Below, piece after piece: positions 34,448-43,232 of a stretch of 64,000 bases of DNA. Where the stretch lies: contig NZ_JALJEJ010000002.1 in NCBI RefSeq assembly GCF_022953055.1, positions 620,001 through 684,000 of the forward strand. The letters are read 5' to 3'. The notes under the pieces were generated by a model. It saw only the letters and a program-made list of their open reading frames with translations, was not told the DNA's origin and did no database searches. The translations under genes and the position numbers were made by a program. This stretch comes from Mucilaginibacter straminoryzae. GTDB lineage: Bacteria; Bacteroidota; Bacteroidia; Sphingobacteriales; Sphingobacteriaceae. Position 1 is the first letter of the stretch. Each line of letters opens with the position of its first letter.

Positions 34448-37400
34448 TTATTGCTTGCCTAATATTCCCGAAAATTTCTGCTCGTAATCTTTCAGTTCCT
34501 TATCTAACTGCGCGTACAGTACTGGTTGGTTATATTTCTTCGTTAGGTCGGTCATCTGGTTCAAAGTCCACATACCTACCTGCACCTCGCGTACATTTAC
34601 GGTGTCGGCATCGTTCTGATAAAGGTGATAATTATAATCCAGCTGGTCTTTCAGGTAAGCCGTGGTGCTTTTTACATACTTATTCGCCAGGTTCACTTCC
34701 TGTAGGTGATAAGCAGTATCTGCCAGGTAATACTTCTGCGCGGTGATTTCAATATACGGGTTCAGATCGGGCAATACTTCATCCATTTTACGGATGGCTT
34801 TTACCGCCAGGCTTTTCTGCCCGTTCATATCCAGGTGCTGGGCCAGGCTGATGAAGTTGTTCAATGTCATGGGGTAAAACAGGTTGCGCGATTGTTCATC
34901 CAGGTATTTGGCGTGTTTCATGTTACCGTAGCGATACTGCTCCAGCATGTTCTTATACATGGCCTGCAAATTCAGCTGATCCCCTTGTTCTTCGTCTTTT
35001 TGCTGTTCTTTCAGCGGCAGCAAGCGATAAACCATCCCTTCTTTATACATGTAAGGCTTCAGGCCCAGCATCTCGTCATTCATCAAAGCAGAAAAACAAA
35101 TAGGCCGCTTCCAGTTATTATGCGCCAGGATATCCATCAGAGCCAGCTGACCCTTGTTCAGATAATTTCCAGGGAATTTCCACTTCATGGTATCTGTCAA
35201 CAGGCCGATCTGATCCGGCGACACAACGCCATTTTGCAGTACTGCTTTTTTATCTACCGTTAGCATGAAGTTTTTTGTCGGCAGGTAATTCTCTATTGTG
35301 CCATCCTCGTACTGTAGCTTGGCTTGCGGATCTTCGGACATCATAAAGTCGAACACCTCCTTCAACTCTACCGAATCTCCAAGCTTCGAATCCTGGTAGC
35401 GTATAAAGTCGCGCACGCCGTCTTTATATTTATCGTAACTCATGGTGATGGGCAGTGCCGCCGCTTTGTTGATGGGCTGCTGCATCTGCCGGATGTTCCA
35501 GTCCGTCGGGAACAAATTCAGGTTAACCAAACGCACGTCAGGCCTTACGCCTTCTGCTTCCTGCAAATACCAAAGCGGGTAAGTTTCGTTATCGCCGGAG
35601 TTAAATAAAATGGCATTCTTCGGGCAAGACATCAGGTAGTTATAGGCCATATCATGCGCCACCATCTTGGTAGAACGGTCGTGGTCTTTCCATTCAGAAG
35701 ACGCCGTAATCACCGGGAAGGCGATAAAACATAAGCCAACAGCAGCAAGTGCAGCCGTACGTTGGTTCAGCTTCCTGACCATTATATCCGCCATGGCCAG
35801 CACACCCAGACCTACCCATATGGCAAAGGCATAAAACGAACCGACGTAAGAATAATCACGTTCGCGTGGCTGCAGGTTATATTGGTTAACATACAGCACA
35901 ATCGCGATGCCCATGAAGAAATATAGCATCAGGATAACCAGCGCGTCCTGCTTGTTCTTTTTAAAGTGCCAGAACATACCCAGCAAACCAATAATCAGCG
36001 GCAGCGCGTAAAGCGGGGTATAGGTGTAGCTATTTAAAACCGACTTAGGCAGTTGGCGGTGATGATCGAGCCAGCCGGTTGTCCAATTGCCATTGATACC
36101 GAAAGTGCTGGTCTGCCCATCGGCATCGTTATATCTGCCGGAGAAATTCCAGAAGAAGTAACGGAAATACATCTGGTAGATCTGCCAGCTGAAAAGGTAA
36201 TTGAGGTTATCGCCAAAGGTGGGTGATTGGTCTTTACCCAGGTTAAGCCACTGGCGATAGAAAGAAACATCGTTAGGGTCATTGCTAAAAATGCGCGGTA
36301 GGATGGTGTTATGGTCATAAACCAGGTCTTGCCGTTTACCAATCACTTCGTATTTTTTATCGCCTTTACGGTAGAGTGTAGGGCCTTCTTTCTGATCGAT
36401 CATCTTGCCGTCGAAATACTGACCGTATAATAACGGCGGGGCCACGTACTGGATCCGGCTCAGGTATTCGGTCAGCTTAAATGCATTATCCGGGTGATAG
36501 TTATTAAGGTTCGTACCGGCATGGGCACGGATAGGGATCATGGTAAAAGAGCTGTAGCCAAAATAAATAAATACGGTGCAGATCAACGCCACATTTAACG
36601 CGTACTTCCTTTTTCTGATGCTGTAAAAAATACCATAAGCCAGTCCGCTGAATAAGGCAAGCAAGAATATTAGTGCGCCTGTATTAAACGGCATGCCTAA
36701 TGAATTTACCGCAAACAGGTCGGTATATCCGGCAAGCTTCACGGTATATTGAATGATACCAAACTGAACAAACGCTAAAAGCACCACACCGATAAGTAAC
36801 GCGATAAGTGTATTGCGCGTTGAAATACGTTTCCACCTTCTGAAGTAGTAAACCAGCGTTAGCGCAGGGATGGTCAATAGATTTAACAAATGTATCCCGA
36901 TGGATAAACCCATAATATAAGCAATGAACACCAGCCAACGGTCGGCGCCAGGTTCGTCTGCAACGGAATCCCATTTCATAATTGCCCATACTACCAAACT
37001 GGTGCAAAGCATTGCGGGGGAGAATACGATGGTTTCAACAGCAGAGAACCAAAACGTATCGGTATAAATAAAACCTAATGCACCTACCAAACCTGCACCT
37101 AAAATCAGTATAGCCTGGGTCGGTGCTGGCTTTTCGCCTTTCTTCAGCATTACTTTACGGGCAAGCAGGGTGATGGTCCAGAACAGGAACATAATTGCCG
37201 CGCTGCTGGATAACGCAAAGCCAAAGTTGGTAAAGTAGGCAATGCGGGTTTTATCGCCAAAAGAAAGCAGCGAGAACACCTTACCCAGCATGGCAAACAA
37301 GGGGTAACCCGGCTGGTGCGATACCTGTAATCTTGCTGCACAGGCGATGAACTCGCCACAGTCCCAAAAACTTACAGAGGGTTCTAAAGTGAGCGTGTAA

Positions 37401-37462
37401 GTAATGGCGGCGGCGGCAAAGCAAAACCAGCCAAGCAGGTTGTTCAGTTTGGTGAAATTCAT
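34448..37462 (-). CDS. DUF2723 (TMEM260-like) large membrane protein, putative glycosyltransferase
   Basis: A 1004-residue integral membrane protein. Its first half holds about 12-14 hydrophobic helices, with the family opening TYTLTLEPSVSFWDCGEFIA and AARLQVSHQPGYPLFAMLGK (the Asp and Glu in WDCGEF are the likely catalytic acids of a GT-C fold). The second half is soluble, with TPR-like helices at the end. DUF2723 includes the eukaryotic O-mannosyltransferase TMEM260, so a protein O-glycosylation role in the inner membrane is plausible but inferred. The frame is open to 37528; ATG 37462 starts just before TM1 and is preferred. Confidence 0.92.
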   Translation of the reverse strand: MNFTKLNNLLGWFCFAAAAITYTLTLEPSVSFWDCGEFIACAARLQVSHQPGYPLFAMLGKVFSLLSFGDKTRIAYFTNFGFALSSSAAIMFLFWTITLLARKVMLKKGEKPAPTQAILILGAGLVGALGFIYTDTFWFSAVETIVFSPAMLCTSLVVWAIMKWDSVADEPGADRWLVFIAYIMGLSIGIHLLNLLTIPALTLVYYFRRWKRISTRNTLIALLIGVVLLAFVQFGIIQYTVKLAGYTDLFAVNSLGMPFNTGALIFLLALFSGLAYGIFYSIRKRKYALNVALICTVFIYFGYSSFTMIPIRAHAGTNLNNYHPDNAFKLTEYLSRIQYVAPPLLYGQYFDGKMIDQKEGPTLYRKGDKKYEVIGKRQDLVYDHNTILPRIFSNDPNDVSFYRQWLNLGKDQSPTFGDNLNYLFSWQIYQMYFRYFFWNFSGRYNDADGQTSTFGINGNWTTGWLDHHRQLPKSVLNSYTYTPLYALPLIIGLLGMFWHFKKNKQDALVILMLYFFMGIAIVLYVNQYNLQPRERDYSYVGSFYAFAIWVGLGVLAMADIMVRKLNQRTAALAAVGLCFIAFPVITASSEWKDHDRSTKMVAHDMAYNYLMSCPKNAILFNSGDNETYPLWYLQEAEGVRPDVRLVNLNLFPTDWNIRQMQQPINKAAALPITMSYDKYKDGVRDFIRYQDSKLGDSVELKEVFDFMMSEDPQAKLQYEDGTIENYLPTKNFMLTVDKKAVLQNGVVSPDQIGLLTDTMKWKFPGNYLNKGQLALMDILAHNNWKRPICFSALMNDEMLGLKPYMYKEGMVYRLLPLKEQQKDEEQGDQLNLQAMYKNMLEQYRYGNMKHAKYLDEQSRNLFYPMTLNNFISLAQHLDMNGQKSLAVKAIRKMDEVLPDLNPYIEITAQKYYLADTAYHLQEVNLANKYVKSTTAYLKDQLDYNYHLYQNDADTVNVREVQVGMWTLNQMTDLTKKYNQPVLYAQLDKELKDYEQKFSGILGKQ

Positions 37463-37553
37463 GGTAAGGGAATTAGTTTCAAAAGCTAATATCAGTACTG
37501 CTAAGCGTAAGCCGCTGCCGTTTAACACTTTTTAACTTTATTTAACAAATACC

Positions 37554-37561
37554 CATCTTTG
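37554..37561 (+). promoter_or_regulatory. -7-like box (CATCTTTG) of the ywbE gene
   Basis: CATCTTTG (one mismatch to TAnnTTTG) is four bases before ATG 37566, again implying a leaderless mRNA. Confidence 0.55.
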
Positions 37562-37565
37562 CAGT

Positions 37566-37760
37566 ATGGACGGCAGAAATCGCAGCGACATTTACCCGGG
37601 ATTAGAGGTGGATATTATTTTGAAAAAAGACCAGCGGAGCGGCGCACGTACCCGCGGGATTGTAAAGAACTTGTTAACCAGCGCACCTTACCACTCGCGC
37701 GGAATTAAAGTACGGTTGGAAGACGGGCAGGTTGGCCGGGTGATAGAAATTTTTGAATAA
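37566..37760 (+). CDS. YwbE family protein
   Basis: A 64-residue basic protein. The sequence DIYPGLEVDIILKKDQRSG and RGIVKNLLTSAPYHSRGIKV are diagnostic of the small YwbE family, an SH3-like all-beta protein of unknown function that is widely conserved. The length matches. It is divergent from the DUF2723 gene and lies 60 bases before the DUF1345 gene. Confidence 0.88.
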   Translation: MDGRNRSDIYPGLEVDIILKKDQRSGARTRGIVKNLLTSAPYHSRGIKVRLEDGQVGRVIEIFE

Positions 37761-37820
37761 TTGTTTATTTTGAGCCCGATAAACATAATATCCGGCCGAT
37801 TGTAGTGTTTATCGTCTGCT

Positions 37821-38516
37821 ATGACCCAATCTACCAAATTCAGAAATCCCATACTGCGGCTTGATACGCACCTGCGGATATTTATTGCTGTTTTTATAGC
37901 GCTGATTGTTTTCTTTTCGGTGCGAAAAAACCATACGCTGCCGGAAGTGGTGCTGTTCAGCTGGATTACTTATGCTGTATGCCATATCGTATTTGACTGG
38001 GTGCTCATCGCCAGCTTGCACCCCAGGCAGGTATGCAAAATGGCCAGCCTGGAAGATAAAAGCCGCAGCTTGATCTTTGTTATTGTCATCGCGGCCTCGA
38101 TCATGAGCCTGGTGGCCATACTTTTTCTACTGAAATCAACCAAAACCGGCGACGAAGCGGTAATGACTGCACATGTGCTGCTAAGCGTAATTTCTGTGGT
38201 GGTTTCGTGGTGGATGGTGCATACCGTATTTGCCATGCGCTATGCTTACCTGTATTATGACACCACCGACGATGAAGGAAACGCAAAAAAAGAAATTGGT
38301 GGGTTGGAATTCCCAAAAACACCTGACCCGGATTATATGGACTTTGTGTACTTTTCGTACGTGATCGGCATGACCTTCCAGGTATCGGACGTGGAGATTT
38401 CCTCGCGCCAGATCAGGAGGTTGGCCTGGGTGCATGGCCTCATTTCATTCGCATTTAACACCGCTATTGTTGCACTTAGCATTAATATCATTTCGGGCCT
38501 GGTGTCCTCTAAATAA
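37821..38516 (+). CDS. DUF1345 integral membrane protein
   Basis: A 231-residue membrane protein with about five helices. The closing motif FSYVIGMTFQVSDVEISSR followed by LAWVHGLISFAFNTAIVALS is characteristic of DUF1345, a family of uncharacterised bacterial membrane proteins. It starts at ATG 37821. It is followed after 17 bases by the HAD gene, suggesting a short operon. Confidence 0.9.
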   Translation: MTQSTKFRNPILRLDTHLRIFIAVFIALIVFFSVRKNHTLPEVVLFSWITYAVCHIVFDWVLIASLHPRQVCKMASLEDKSRSLIFVIVIAASIMSLVAILFLLKSTKTGDEAVMTAHVLLSVISVVVSWWMVHTVFAMRYAYLYYDTTDDEGNAKKEIGGLEFPKTPDPDYMDFVYFSYVIGMTFQVSDVEISSRQIRRLAWVHGLISFAFNTAIVALSINIISGLVSSK

Positions 38517-38533
38517 CCTACGCATTTTTATCA

Positions 38534-39166
38534 ATGGAAAAACCTGATAGTTTAATTTTTGATATGGACGGCACACTTTGGGATGCCGTTGCTACGTATA
38601 CGCACTCCTGGAATAAAGCTTTTGAGGAATTAGACCTGCCTCACCGGGTAGCGGTGGAAGAATTGGCAAAGCTGGTAGGTATGGAAGGTAAAAAAGCGAC
38701 CGCACTGCTAATGCCCGACCTGACCGAGGAAAAACGTGAGGAGATTTACATGCAGGTGAACGATTATCGCCGTAGTGTGATCCCGCAAATGGGCGGTATT
38801 TTATACGATGGGGTAAAAGAGGGTTTGCAGCAGCTTTCTGAAAAGTATAAGCTGTTTATTTTAAGCAATTGTGCGAAAGGGATTATCCGCTTGTTTATTG
38901 ATTGGGCTGGGATAGATGAATACATCACCGACGAATTTGCCTACGGTGTTAACCATATGCCTAAAAGCCATAACATCAAGCTATTGATGGATAAACACAA
39001 CCTGACATCCCCTATGTATGTGGGCGACACTGAAGGCGATGGCGAGCAAAGCCGTTTAGCAGGCTTACCGTTTGTATTTGTAACCTATGGCTTCGGGAAG
39101 ACGGATAATTACGACCTGAAATTCGACAACTTTACCGACCTCACCCAGCACTTTATGACGCTTTAA
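38534..39166 (+). CDS. HAD-superfamily hydrolase (phosphoglycolate phosphatase-like)
   Basis: A 210-residue phosphatase. Motif I is IFDMDGTLWDA (nucleophile Asp10, acid/base Asp12), motif II is ILSNCAKG (Ser), a Lys follows in PKSHNIKLLM, and motif III/IV is YVGDTEGDGEQS. The cap is the small helical type of subfamily IA. The substrate is not predictable; phosphoglycolate or beta-phosphoglucomutase-like activity is possible. Its last four bases overlap the stop of the convergent argH. Confidence 0.92.
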   Translation: MEKPDSLIFDMDGTLWDAVATYTHSWNKAFEELDLPHRVAVEELAKLVGMEGKKATALLMPDLTEEKREEIYMQVNDYRRSVIPQMGGILYDGVKEGLQQLSEKYKLFILSNCAKGIIRLFIDWAGIDEYITDEFAYGVNHMPKSHNIKLLMDKHNLTSPMYVGDTEGDGEQSRLAGLPFVFVTYGFGKTDNYDLKFDNFTDLTQHFMTL

Positions 39167-40497
39167 GCCGTAAGTTCTGCAATAGCCTGGTCTACTTTTG
39201 CAAAGTTGAAGCTTTGCAGCATGCGGTTCATATTGTTGATAATATGTTCGGTCCCTAAGTTACCGATACTGCCTTCGTGCGTGTGGTTTACTTCTTTAGC
39301 CGGGTTGAATTCGCCTCGTTCGATGGCTAAACCAACCTGCTTGTACGCATCGCGGAAAGGGGTGCCATTCAATACCAGTTTGTTTACCTCTTCCACGCTA
39401 AAAAGGTAGGCATATTTGGGGTCGTTCAAAATATCAGCCTTAATAGAAACGTGTTGCAGCATAAAATTAGCCATATGCAGGCATTCGTTCAGTTCCTGAA
39501 ATGAAGGGAACAACAACTCTTTCAATAATTGCATTTCGCGGTGATAGCCCGATGGCAGGTTAGTCGTCATCATGGCAACATCATTTGGCAACGCTTGCAG
39601 CCGGTTACATTTCCCACGCATAATTTCCCAAACGTCTGGGTTCTTTTTGTGCGGCATAATGCTCGATCCCGTTGTCAGGTTCTCCGGGTAGCTGATGAAA
39701 GCAAAGTTCTGGCTCAGATACAATACCTGGTCCATCGCAAACCGGCCCAGCGTTGCGGCAATGGCAGAGATCGCCTGAGCGATAATCCGCTCGGTTTTAC
39801 CACGGCCCATTTGCGCGTATACCACGTTATAGTTCAGGTCTTCAAAGCCCAGTAATTGTGTTGTCAAGGTGCGGTTCAAAGGGAAAGATGAACCGTAACC
39901 TGCGGCAGAACCTAACGGATTTTTGTTGGTGATGTTCCACGCCGCGCGAACCAGTTCGAGATCATCGATCAGGCTTTCCGCATAAGCGCCAAACCATAAC
40001 CCGAAAGATGATGGCATAGCTACCTGCAAATGTGTATAGCCGGGTAGCAAGACGTCTTTATGCTGCTCGCTCAGTTCAATTAACGTATTGAAGAGCTTAC
40101 CGGTTTCGTCAACAACCTGCTGCAACTGGTGGCGGAAGAATAATTTAAGGTCTACCAGCACCTGGTCGTTACGCGAACGGCCGCTATGGATTTTCTTACC
40201 GGCATCGCCAATACGGCGGGTAAGCAGCAGTTCTACCTGCGAATGCACATCTTCCACGTCAGCTTCGATCATAAACTCGCCTTGCTGAATTTGCTGGTAA
40301 AGCGCCTTCAGTTCCCGTTGGATGAGCAACAGGTCTTCGGCATCAAGCAGGCCTACGCTTTGCAGCATACGCGTATGGGCCAGTGATCCCAATACATCAA
40401 AAGCAGCCATCTGGTTATCCAATTCGCGGTCTTTACCTACAGTGAACTGATCTACCAGCTGATTAACGTCTGTCTCTTTTTGCCAAAGTTTGCTCAT
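39163..40497 (-). CDS. argH: Argininosuccinate lyase
   Basis: This enzyme splits argininosuccinate into arginine and fumarate, the last step of arginine synthesis. The 444-residue length is typical. Family motifs are AGKKIHSGRSRNDQV, GYTHLQVAMPSSFG, NPLGSAAGYGSSFPL and the signature TTGSSIMPHKKNPDV with the catalytic Ser loop. A CATCTTTG box lies four bases before the ATG. Other arginine genes, apart from the ArgE-like M20 hydrolase at 31998, are outside the window. Confidence 0.97.
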   Translation of the reverse strand: MSKLWQKETDVNQLVDQFTVGKDRELDNQMAAFDVLGSLAHTRMLQSVGLLDAEDLLLIQRELKALYQQIQQGEFMIEADVEDVHSQVELLLTRRIGDAGKKIHSGRSRNDQVLVDLKLFFRHQLQQVVDETGKLFNTLIELSEQHKDVLLPGYTHLQVAMPSSFGLWFGAYAESLIDDLELVRAAWNITNKNPLGSAAGYGSSFPLNRTLTTQLLGFEDLNYNVVYAQMGRGKTERIIAQAISAIAATLGRFAMDQVLYLSQNFAFISYPENLTTGSSIMPHKKNPDVWEIMRGKCNRLQALPNDVAMMTTNLPSGYHREMQLLKELLFPSFQELNECLHMANFMLQHVSIKADILNDPKYAYLFSVEEVNKLVLNGTPFRDAYKQVGLAIERGEFNPAKEVNHTHEGSIGNLGTEHIINNMNRMLQSFNFAKVDQAIAELTA

Positions 40498-40501
40498 GCT
40501 G

Positions 40502-40509
40502 CAAAGATG
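40502..40509 (-). promoter_or_regulatory. argH -7-like box (CATCTTTG)
   Basis: On the minus strand CATCTTTG is followed by CAGC and then the argH ATG, a spacing of four bases. Confidence 0.6.
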
Positions 40510-40594
40510 TTAAAAAAATTTGAGCACCCAATCCCTGCGCAAAGCCCGGATGAGCACTAAAAATAAACATAGCGAATTCTATCAGCAGAATTTG

Positions 40595-40640
40595 TTAAAA
40601 GCCCCTCTCCTTAGACAGAGGTTGGGGAGAGGTTTTAAAT
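40595..40640. repeat. CCCCTCTCC/GGGGAGAGG palindromic repeat
   Basis: CCCCTCTCCTTAGACAGAGG followed by TTGGGGAGAGG forms an interrupted inverted repeat. It is related to the CCCCTCCCTAACCC repeat at about 9320-9390 and the fragment near 16447-16475. Confidence 0.6.
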
Positions 40641-40689
40641 ACTTGATAATATCTCTTCCAAATCCTTTATTTTCGTACCTTTCGATACC

Positions 40690-41973
40690 ATGCTTTTCAC
40701 AGAAGATTTTCTCTATTACGTTTGGAAGTTCCGGTTGTATGACCGTAACCTGCTGCAAACTACGGCGGGCGAACCGGTAGAGATTATTCATCCGGGTATG
40801 CAAAATACCAATGCCGGGCCCGACTTTTACAACGCCCGCATTAAAATCGGCGATACCTTGTGGGCTGGTAATGTAGAGATCCACGTGGCGGCATCAGACT
40901 GGCACAAACATGGCCACCACCGTGATAAGGCTTATGAGAACGTCATTCTGCACGTCGTTTACAAAAACGATATGCCCGAAAGCGTTCGTGCAAAAACGCT
41001 TCCCATTCTGGAATTAAACGAACGCATCAACGGCGATCTGTATAGCCGGTACCATAACCTGATTTACGGCAATCAACAGATCATCCCCTGCGAGGGCACC
41101 ATTAAAACCGTGGACGATTTAACGCTGCGCAATTGGATGACGAGGGTATTGGTAGAACGGCTCGAGAAAAAGTCAACTGCAGTCCTGAAAAACCTGGAAC
41201 ATAATCGCGGCGATTGGGAAGAGACGTTTTATCAGCATCTGGCGGCCAACTTTGGTTTCAAGGTAAATGCACTTCCTTTTGAAATGATGGCTAAATCTTT
41301 ACCACAGCAAATTTTAGGCAAGCATAAGAATAGCCCGCTACAGATAGAGGCGCTTGTTTTTGGTCAGGCCGGGTTTCTGGAAGATGAGTTCAAAGACGAT
41401 TATCCCAAGCAGCTAAAAACAGAATATGGTTTCCTTAGAAAAAAGTACAACCTGCAGCCTATAGAAAAGCATTTATGGAAATTTGCCCGGATGCGTCCGT
41501 TGAATTTTCCTACGCTTCGTTTGGCTCAATTTGCGGCGCTGGTAGTGCAATCGAACCATTTATTTTCAAAAATTATAGAAATAGCAGATACTAAAACCTT
41601 GCATCAGCTGTTTGATGATGTAGCAGTTAATACCTATTGGGACAATCATTACCGGTTTGAGGTAGAATCTAAACCGGCGCTTAAAACAATGGGCAGTAGT
41701 TCTGTAGATAACCTGATGCTGAATACCATTGCATTATTTTTGTTTAGCTATGGCAAGCAGTACCAGCAGCAGAAATATACCAACCGGGCGTTGCAATTGT
41801 TAGAGCAGCTACCGGCTGAGAATAATGCAATTGTAAATGATTTTGTATCTTTAGGTGTTAAAATTAAAACAGCTTTTGACTCTCAGGCGTTATTAGAGTT
41901 ACGAAGCAGTTATTGTAATCATAAACAGTGCCTTCAATGCGGCGTCGGGAATAAAATTTTAAGACTTACTTAA
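40690..41973 (+). CDS. DUF2851 family protein
   Basis: A 427-residue soluble protein typical of Bacteroidota. The opening FTEDFLYYVWKFRLYD and the block HPGMQNTNAGPDFYNARI, GNVEIHVAASDWHKHGHHRD are diagnostic of DUF2851. The His/Asp-rich block looks like a nuclease-type active site, but no function is proven. The C-terminus has a Cys cluster (YCNHKQCLQCG). It is 1 base from the next gene, so they are co-transcribed. A TACCTTTC box precedes it. Confidence 0.9.
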   Translation: MLFTEDFLYYVWKFRLYDRNLLQTTAGEPVEIIHPGMQNTNAGPDFYNARIKIGDTLWAGNVEIHVAASDWHKHGHHRDKAYENVILHVVYKNDMPESVRAKTLPILELNERINGDLYSRYHNLIYGNQQIIPCEGTIKTVDDLTLRNWMTRVLVERLEKKSTAVLKNLEHNRGDWEETFYQHLAANFGFKVNALPFEMMAKSLPQQILGKHKNSPLQIEALVFGQAGFLEDEFKDDYPKQLKTEYGFLRKKYNLQPIEKHLWKFARMRPLNFPTLRLAQFAALVVQSNHLFSKIIEIADTKTLHQLFDDVAVNTYWDNHYRFEVESKPALKTMGSSSVDNLMLNTIALFLFSYGKQYQQQKYTNRALQLLEQLPAENNAIVNDFVSLGVKIKTAFDSQALLELRSSYCNHKQCLQCGVGNKILRLT

Positions 41974-41974
41974 A

Positions 41975-42196
41975 ATGATACAGCGGATACTTACTTTTTT
42001 TGAGCGATACTCTTTTGGAGTTTGTACCTATCTTGGCGAACGGTTCAATATTTCTATCGGAAAAATTCGCCTGTTTTTTATTTACTCGTCTTTTCTGGCC
42101 GTGGGTTTCCCTTTGGTGTTTTATTTCTGCGCGGGTATCGTGCTGGATATACGCAATTATGTAAAGCGCATCCATACGCGCTTTACAGATCTTTAA
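41975..42196 (+). CDS. PspC-domain-like small membrane protein
   Basis: A 73-residue protein: GVCTYLGERFNISIGKIRLF resembles the PspC opening (GVCaGLAeyfgid...vRl) and is followed by one long hydrophobic segment (YSSFLAVGFPLVFYFCAGIVL). PspC proteins take part in membrane-stress responses in other bacteria; here the role is inferred only from the domain. The ATG is one base after the DUF2851 stop. Confidence 0.8.
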   Translation: MIQRILTFFERYSFGVCTYLGERFNISIGKIRLFFIYSSFLAVGFPLVFYFCAGIVLDIRNYVKRIHTRFTDL

Positions 42197-42439
42197 CTAC
42201 TCGGTCTGGTCTTCGTATTCCAGTTTTACCTGCACGCTTTTATCATCATGTACTTTGGCGTACTGCTGAGGATTGCGCGTAAATTCGGGGTCGGTATCCA
42301 GGTAAACATTTGTTACATTGATGATATGCGGTTTGGCATCGCTTCCCGCATTAAAAATGCAAGGTTGACCGTTATCTATCTTCTGTCTGATCTCCTGGTA
42401 TTGTTTACCGGTAAGCATCACCGTTTTTTCAGCCTTCAT
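42197..42439 (-). CDS. Small hypothetical protein
   Basis: An 80-residue soluble protein (MLTGKQYQEIRQKIDNGQPC ... HIINVTNVYLDTDPEFTRNP). No known family recognised. An in-frame start eight codons upstream exists, but ATG 42439 gives a compact protein. Its stop codon abuts the stop of the convergent PspC-like gene with no gap. The rest of the divergent side is AT-rich. Confidence 0.68.
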   Translation of the reverse strand: MKAEKTVMLTGKQYQEIRQKIDNGQPCIFNAGSDAKPHIINVTNVYLDTDPEFTRNPQQYAKVHDDKSVQVKLEYEDQTE

Positions 42440-42495
42440 CTTTAAATCAGTTTGATAGTGCAATAACGTAAAAATCTGTTAATTTGATTTAAACA

Positions 42496-43143
42496 TCAGC
42501 TTAATATATCCGCTATTTCCTGGAAGCCTTTCTCGCGCGCAAGATCTGCAGGTAATTTGCCGCCTTCCATCCGGATATCTACCGAAGCGCCGTTTTCGAG
42601 CAGCAGGATCAACAATTCGAGGTTTCCATTTTGGGCAGCGGTATGCAAAGGCGTGGTACCGGCCTGTTGGGTAACGTTAACTTCTGCCCCGTTCTCGATT
42701 AATAATTTTACAATAGGCGTATAATTACCGGCCACGGCAGAATGGATAGGCGCCACTCTAAACCCATTATCAGAAGCCTGATTGACGTTGGCACCTTTCA
42801 GTACCAGATAACGGGCAATCTCGAAATGCCCGAAAAAGCAAGCCAGGCCCAGGGCGGTAAATCCATCGGCTGCGTAATTGTTAATGGCATCCGGCTTTTG
42901 CTGAACCAGGTAAGCAACGGCGTCAAAGCGCCCAACGGCACAAGCTTCAAATAAGGTGATCTGGTTTAAAAAACCGAGGATGGTTTGTGCTAACTCCGGC
43001 TTTTTAAAGTAACAGGCCAGCAATACCGGCGAAACCTGGTAACTGGTAGCCGTAGTAGCAAGCGCAGGCTGCTGGGTAAGCAGTTGGCGAACCCCGGCTA
43101 CATCACCCGCCCCGATTAGCTGTTCCAGTTGGTCGATAGTCAT
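42496..43143 (-). CDS. Ankyrin-repeat protein
   Basis: A 215-residue protein composed of about five ankyrin repeats. Clear units are DGFTALGLACFFGHFEIARY, GFRVAPIHSAVAGNYTPIVK and GTTPLHTAAQNGNLELLILL, each with the helix-loop-helix consensus; the first ones are degenerate. No signal peptide or catalytic domain, so it is probably a cytoplasmic protein-binding scaffold. ATG 43143 is used; the frame also allows a TTG 3 codons upstream. It is divergent from ftsK. Confidence 0.88.
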   Translation of the reverse strand: MTIDQLEQLIGAGDVAGVRQLLTQQPALATTATSYQVSPVLLACYFKKPELAQTILGFLNQITLFEACAVGRFDAVAYLVQQKPDAINNYAADGFTALGLACFFGHFEIARYLVLKGANVNQASDNGFRVAPIHSAVAGNYTPIVKLLIENGAEVNVTQQAGTTPLHTAAQNGNLELLILLLENGASVDIRMEGGKLPADLAREKGFQEIADILS

Positions 43144-43204
43144 ATCACTCAATAATACAAAAAAATTAAAAATTATTACAAAGGCTGCTTTAATCTATTA
43201 ACTT

Positions 43205-43212
43205 TATATTTG
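43205..43212 (+). promoter_or_regulatory. ftsK -7 box (TATATTTG)
   Basis: TATATTTG is 20 bases before ATG 43233. The in-frame TTG at 43224 is less likely as the start. Confidence 0.55.
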
Positions 43213-43232
43213 CGCTTTAGCTGTTGTTTAGA

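Noticed and set aside
40520..40780. 86-codon forward frame before the DUF2851 gene
   Set aside because: It runs through a palindromic repeat and overlaps the DUF2851 start in another frame.
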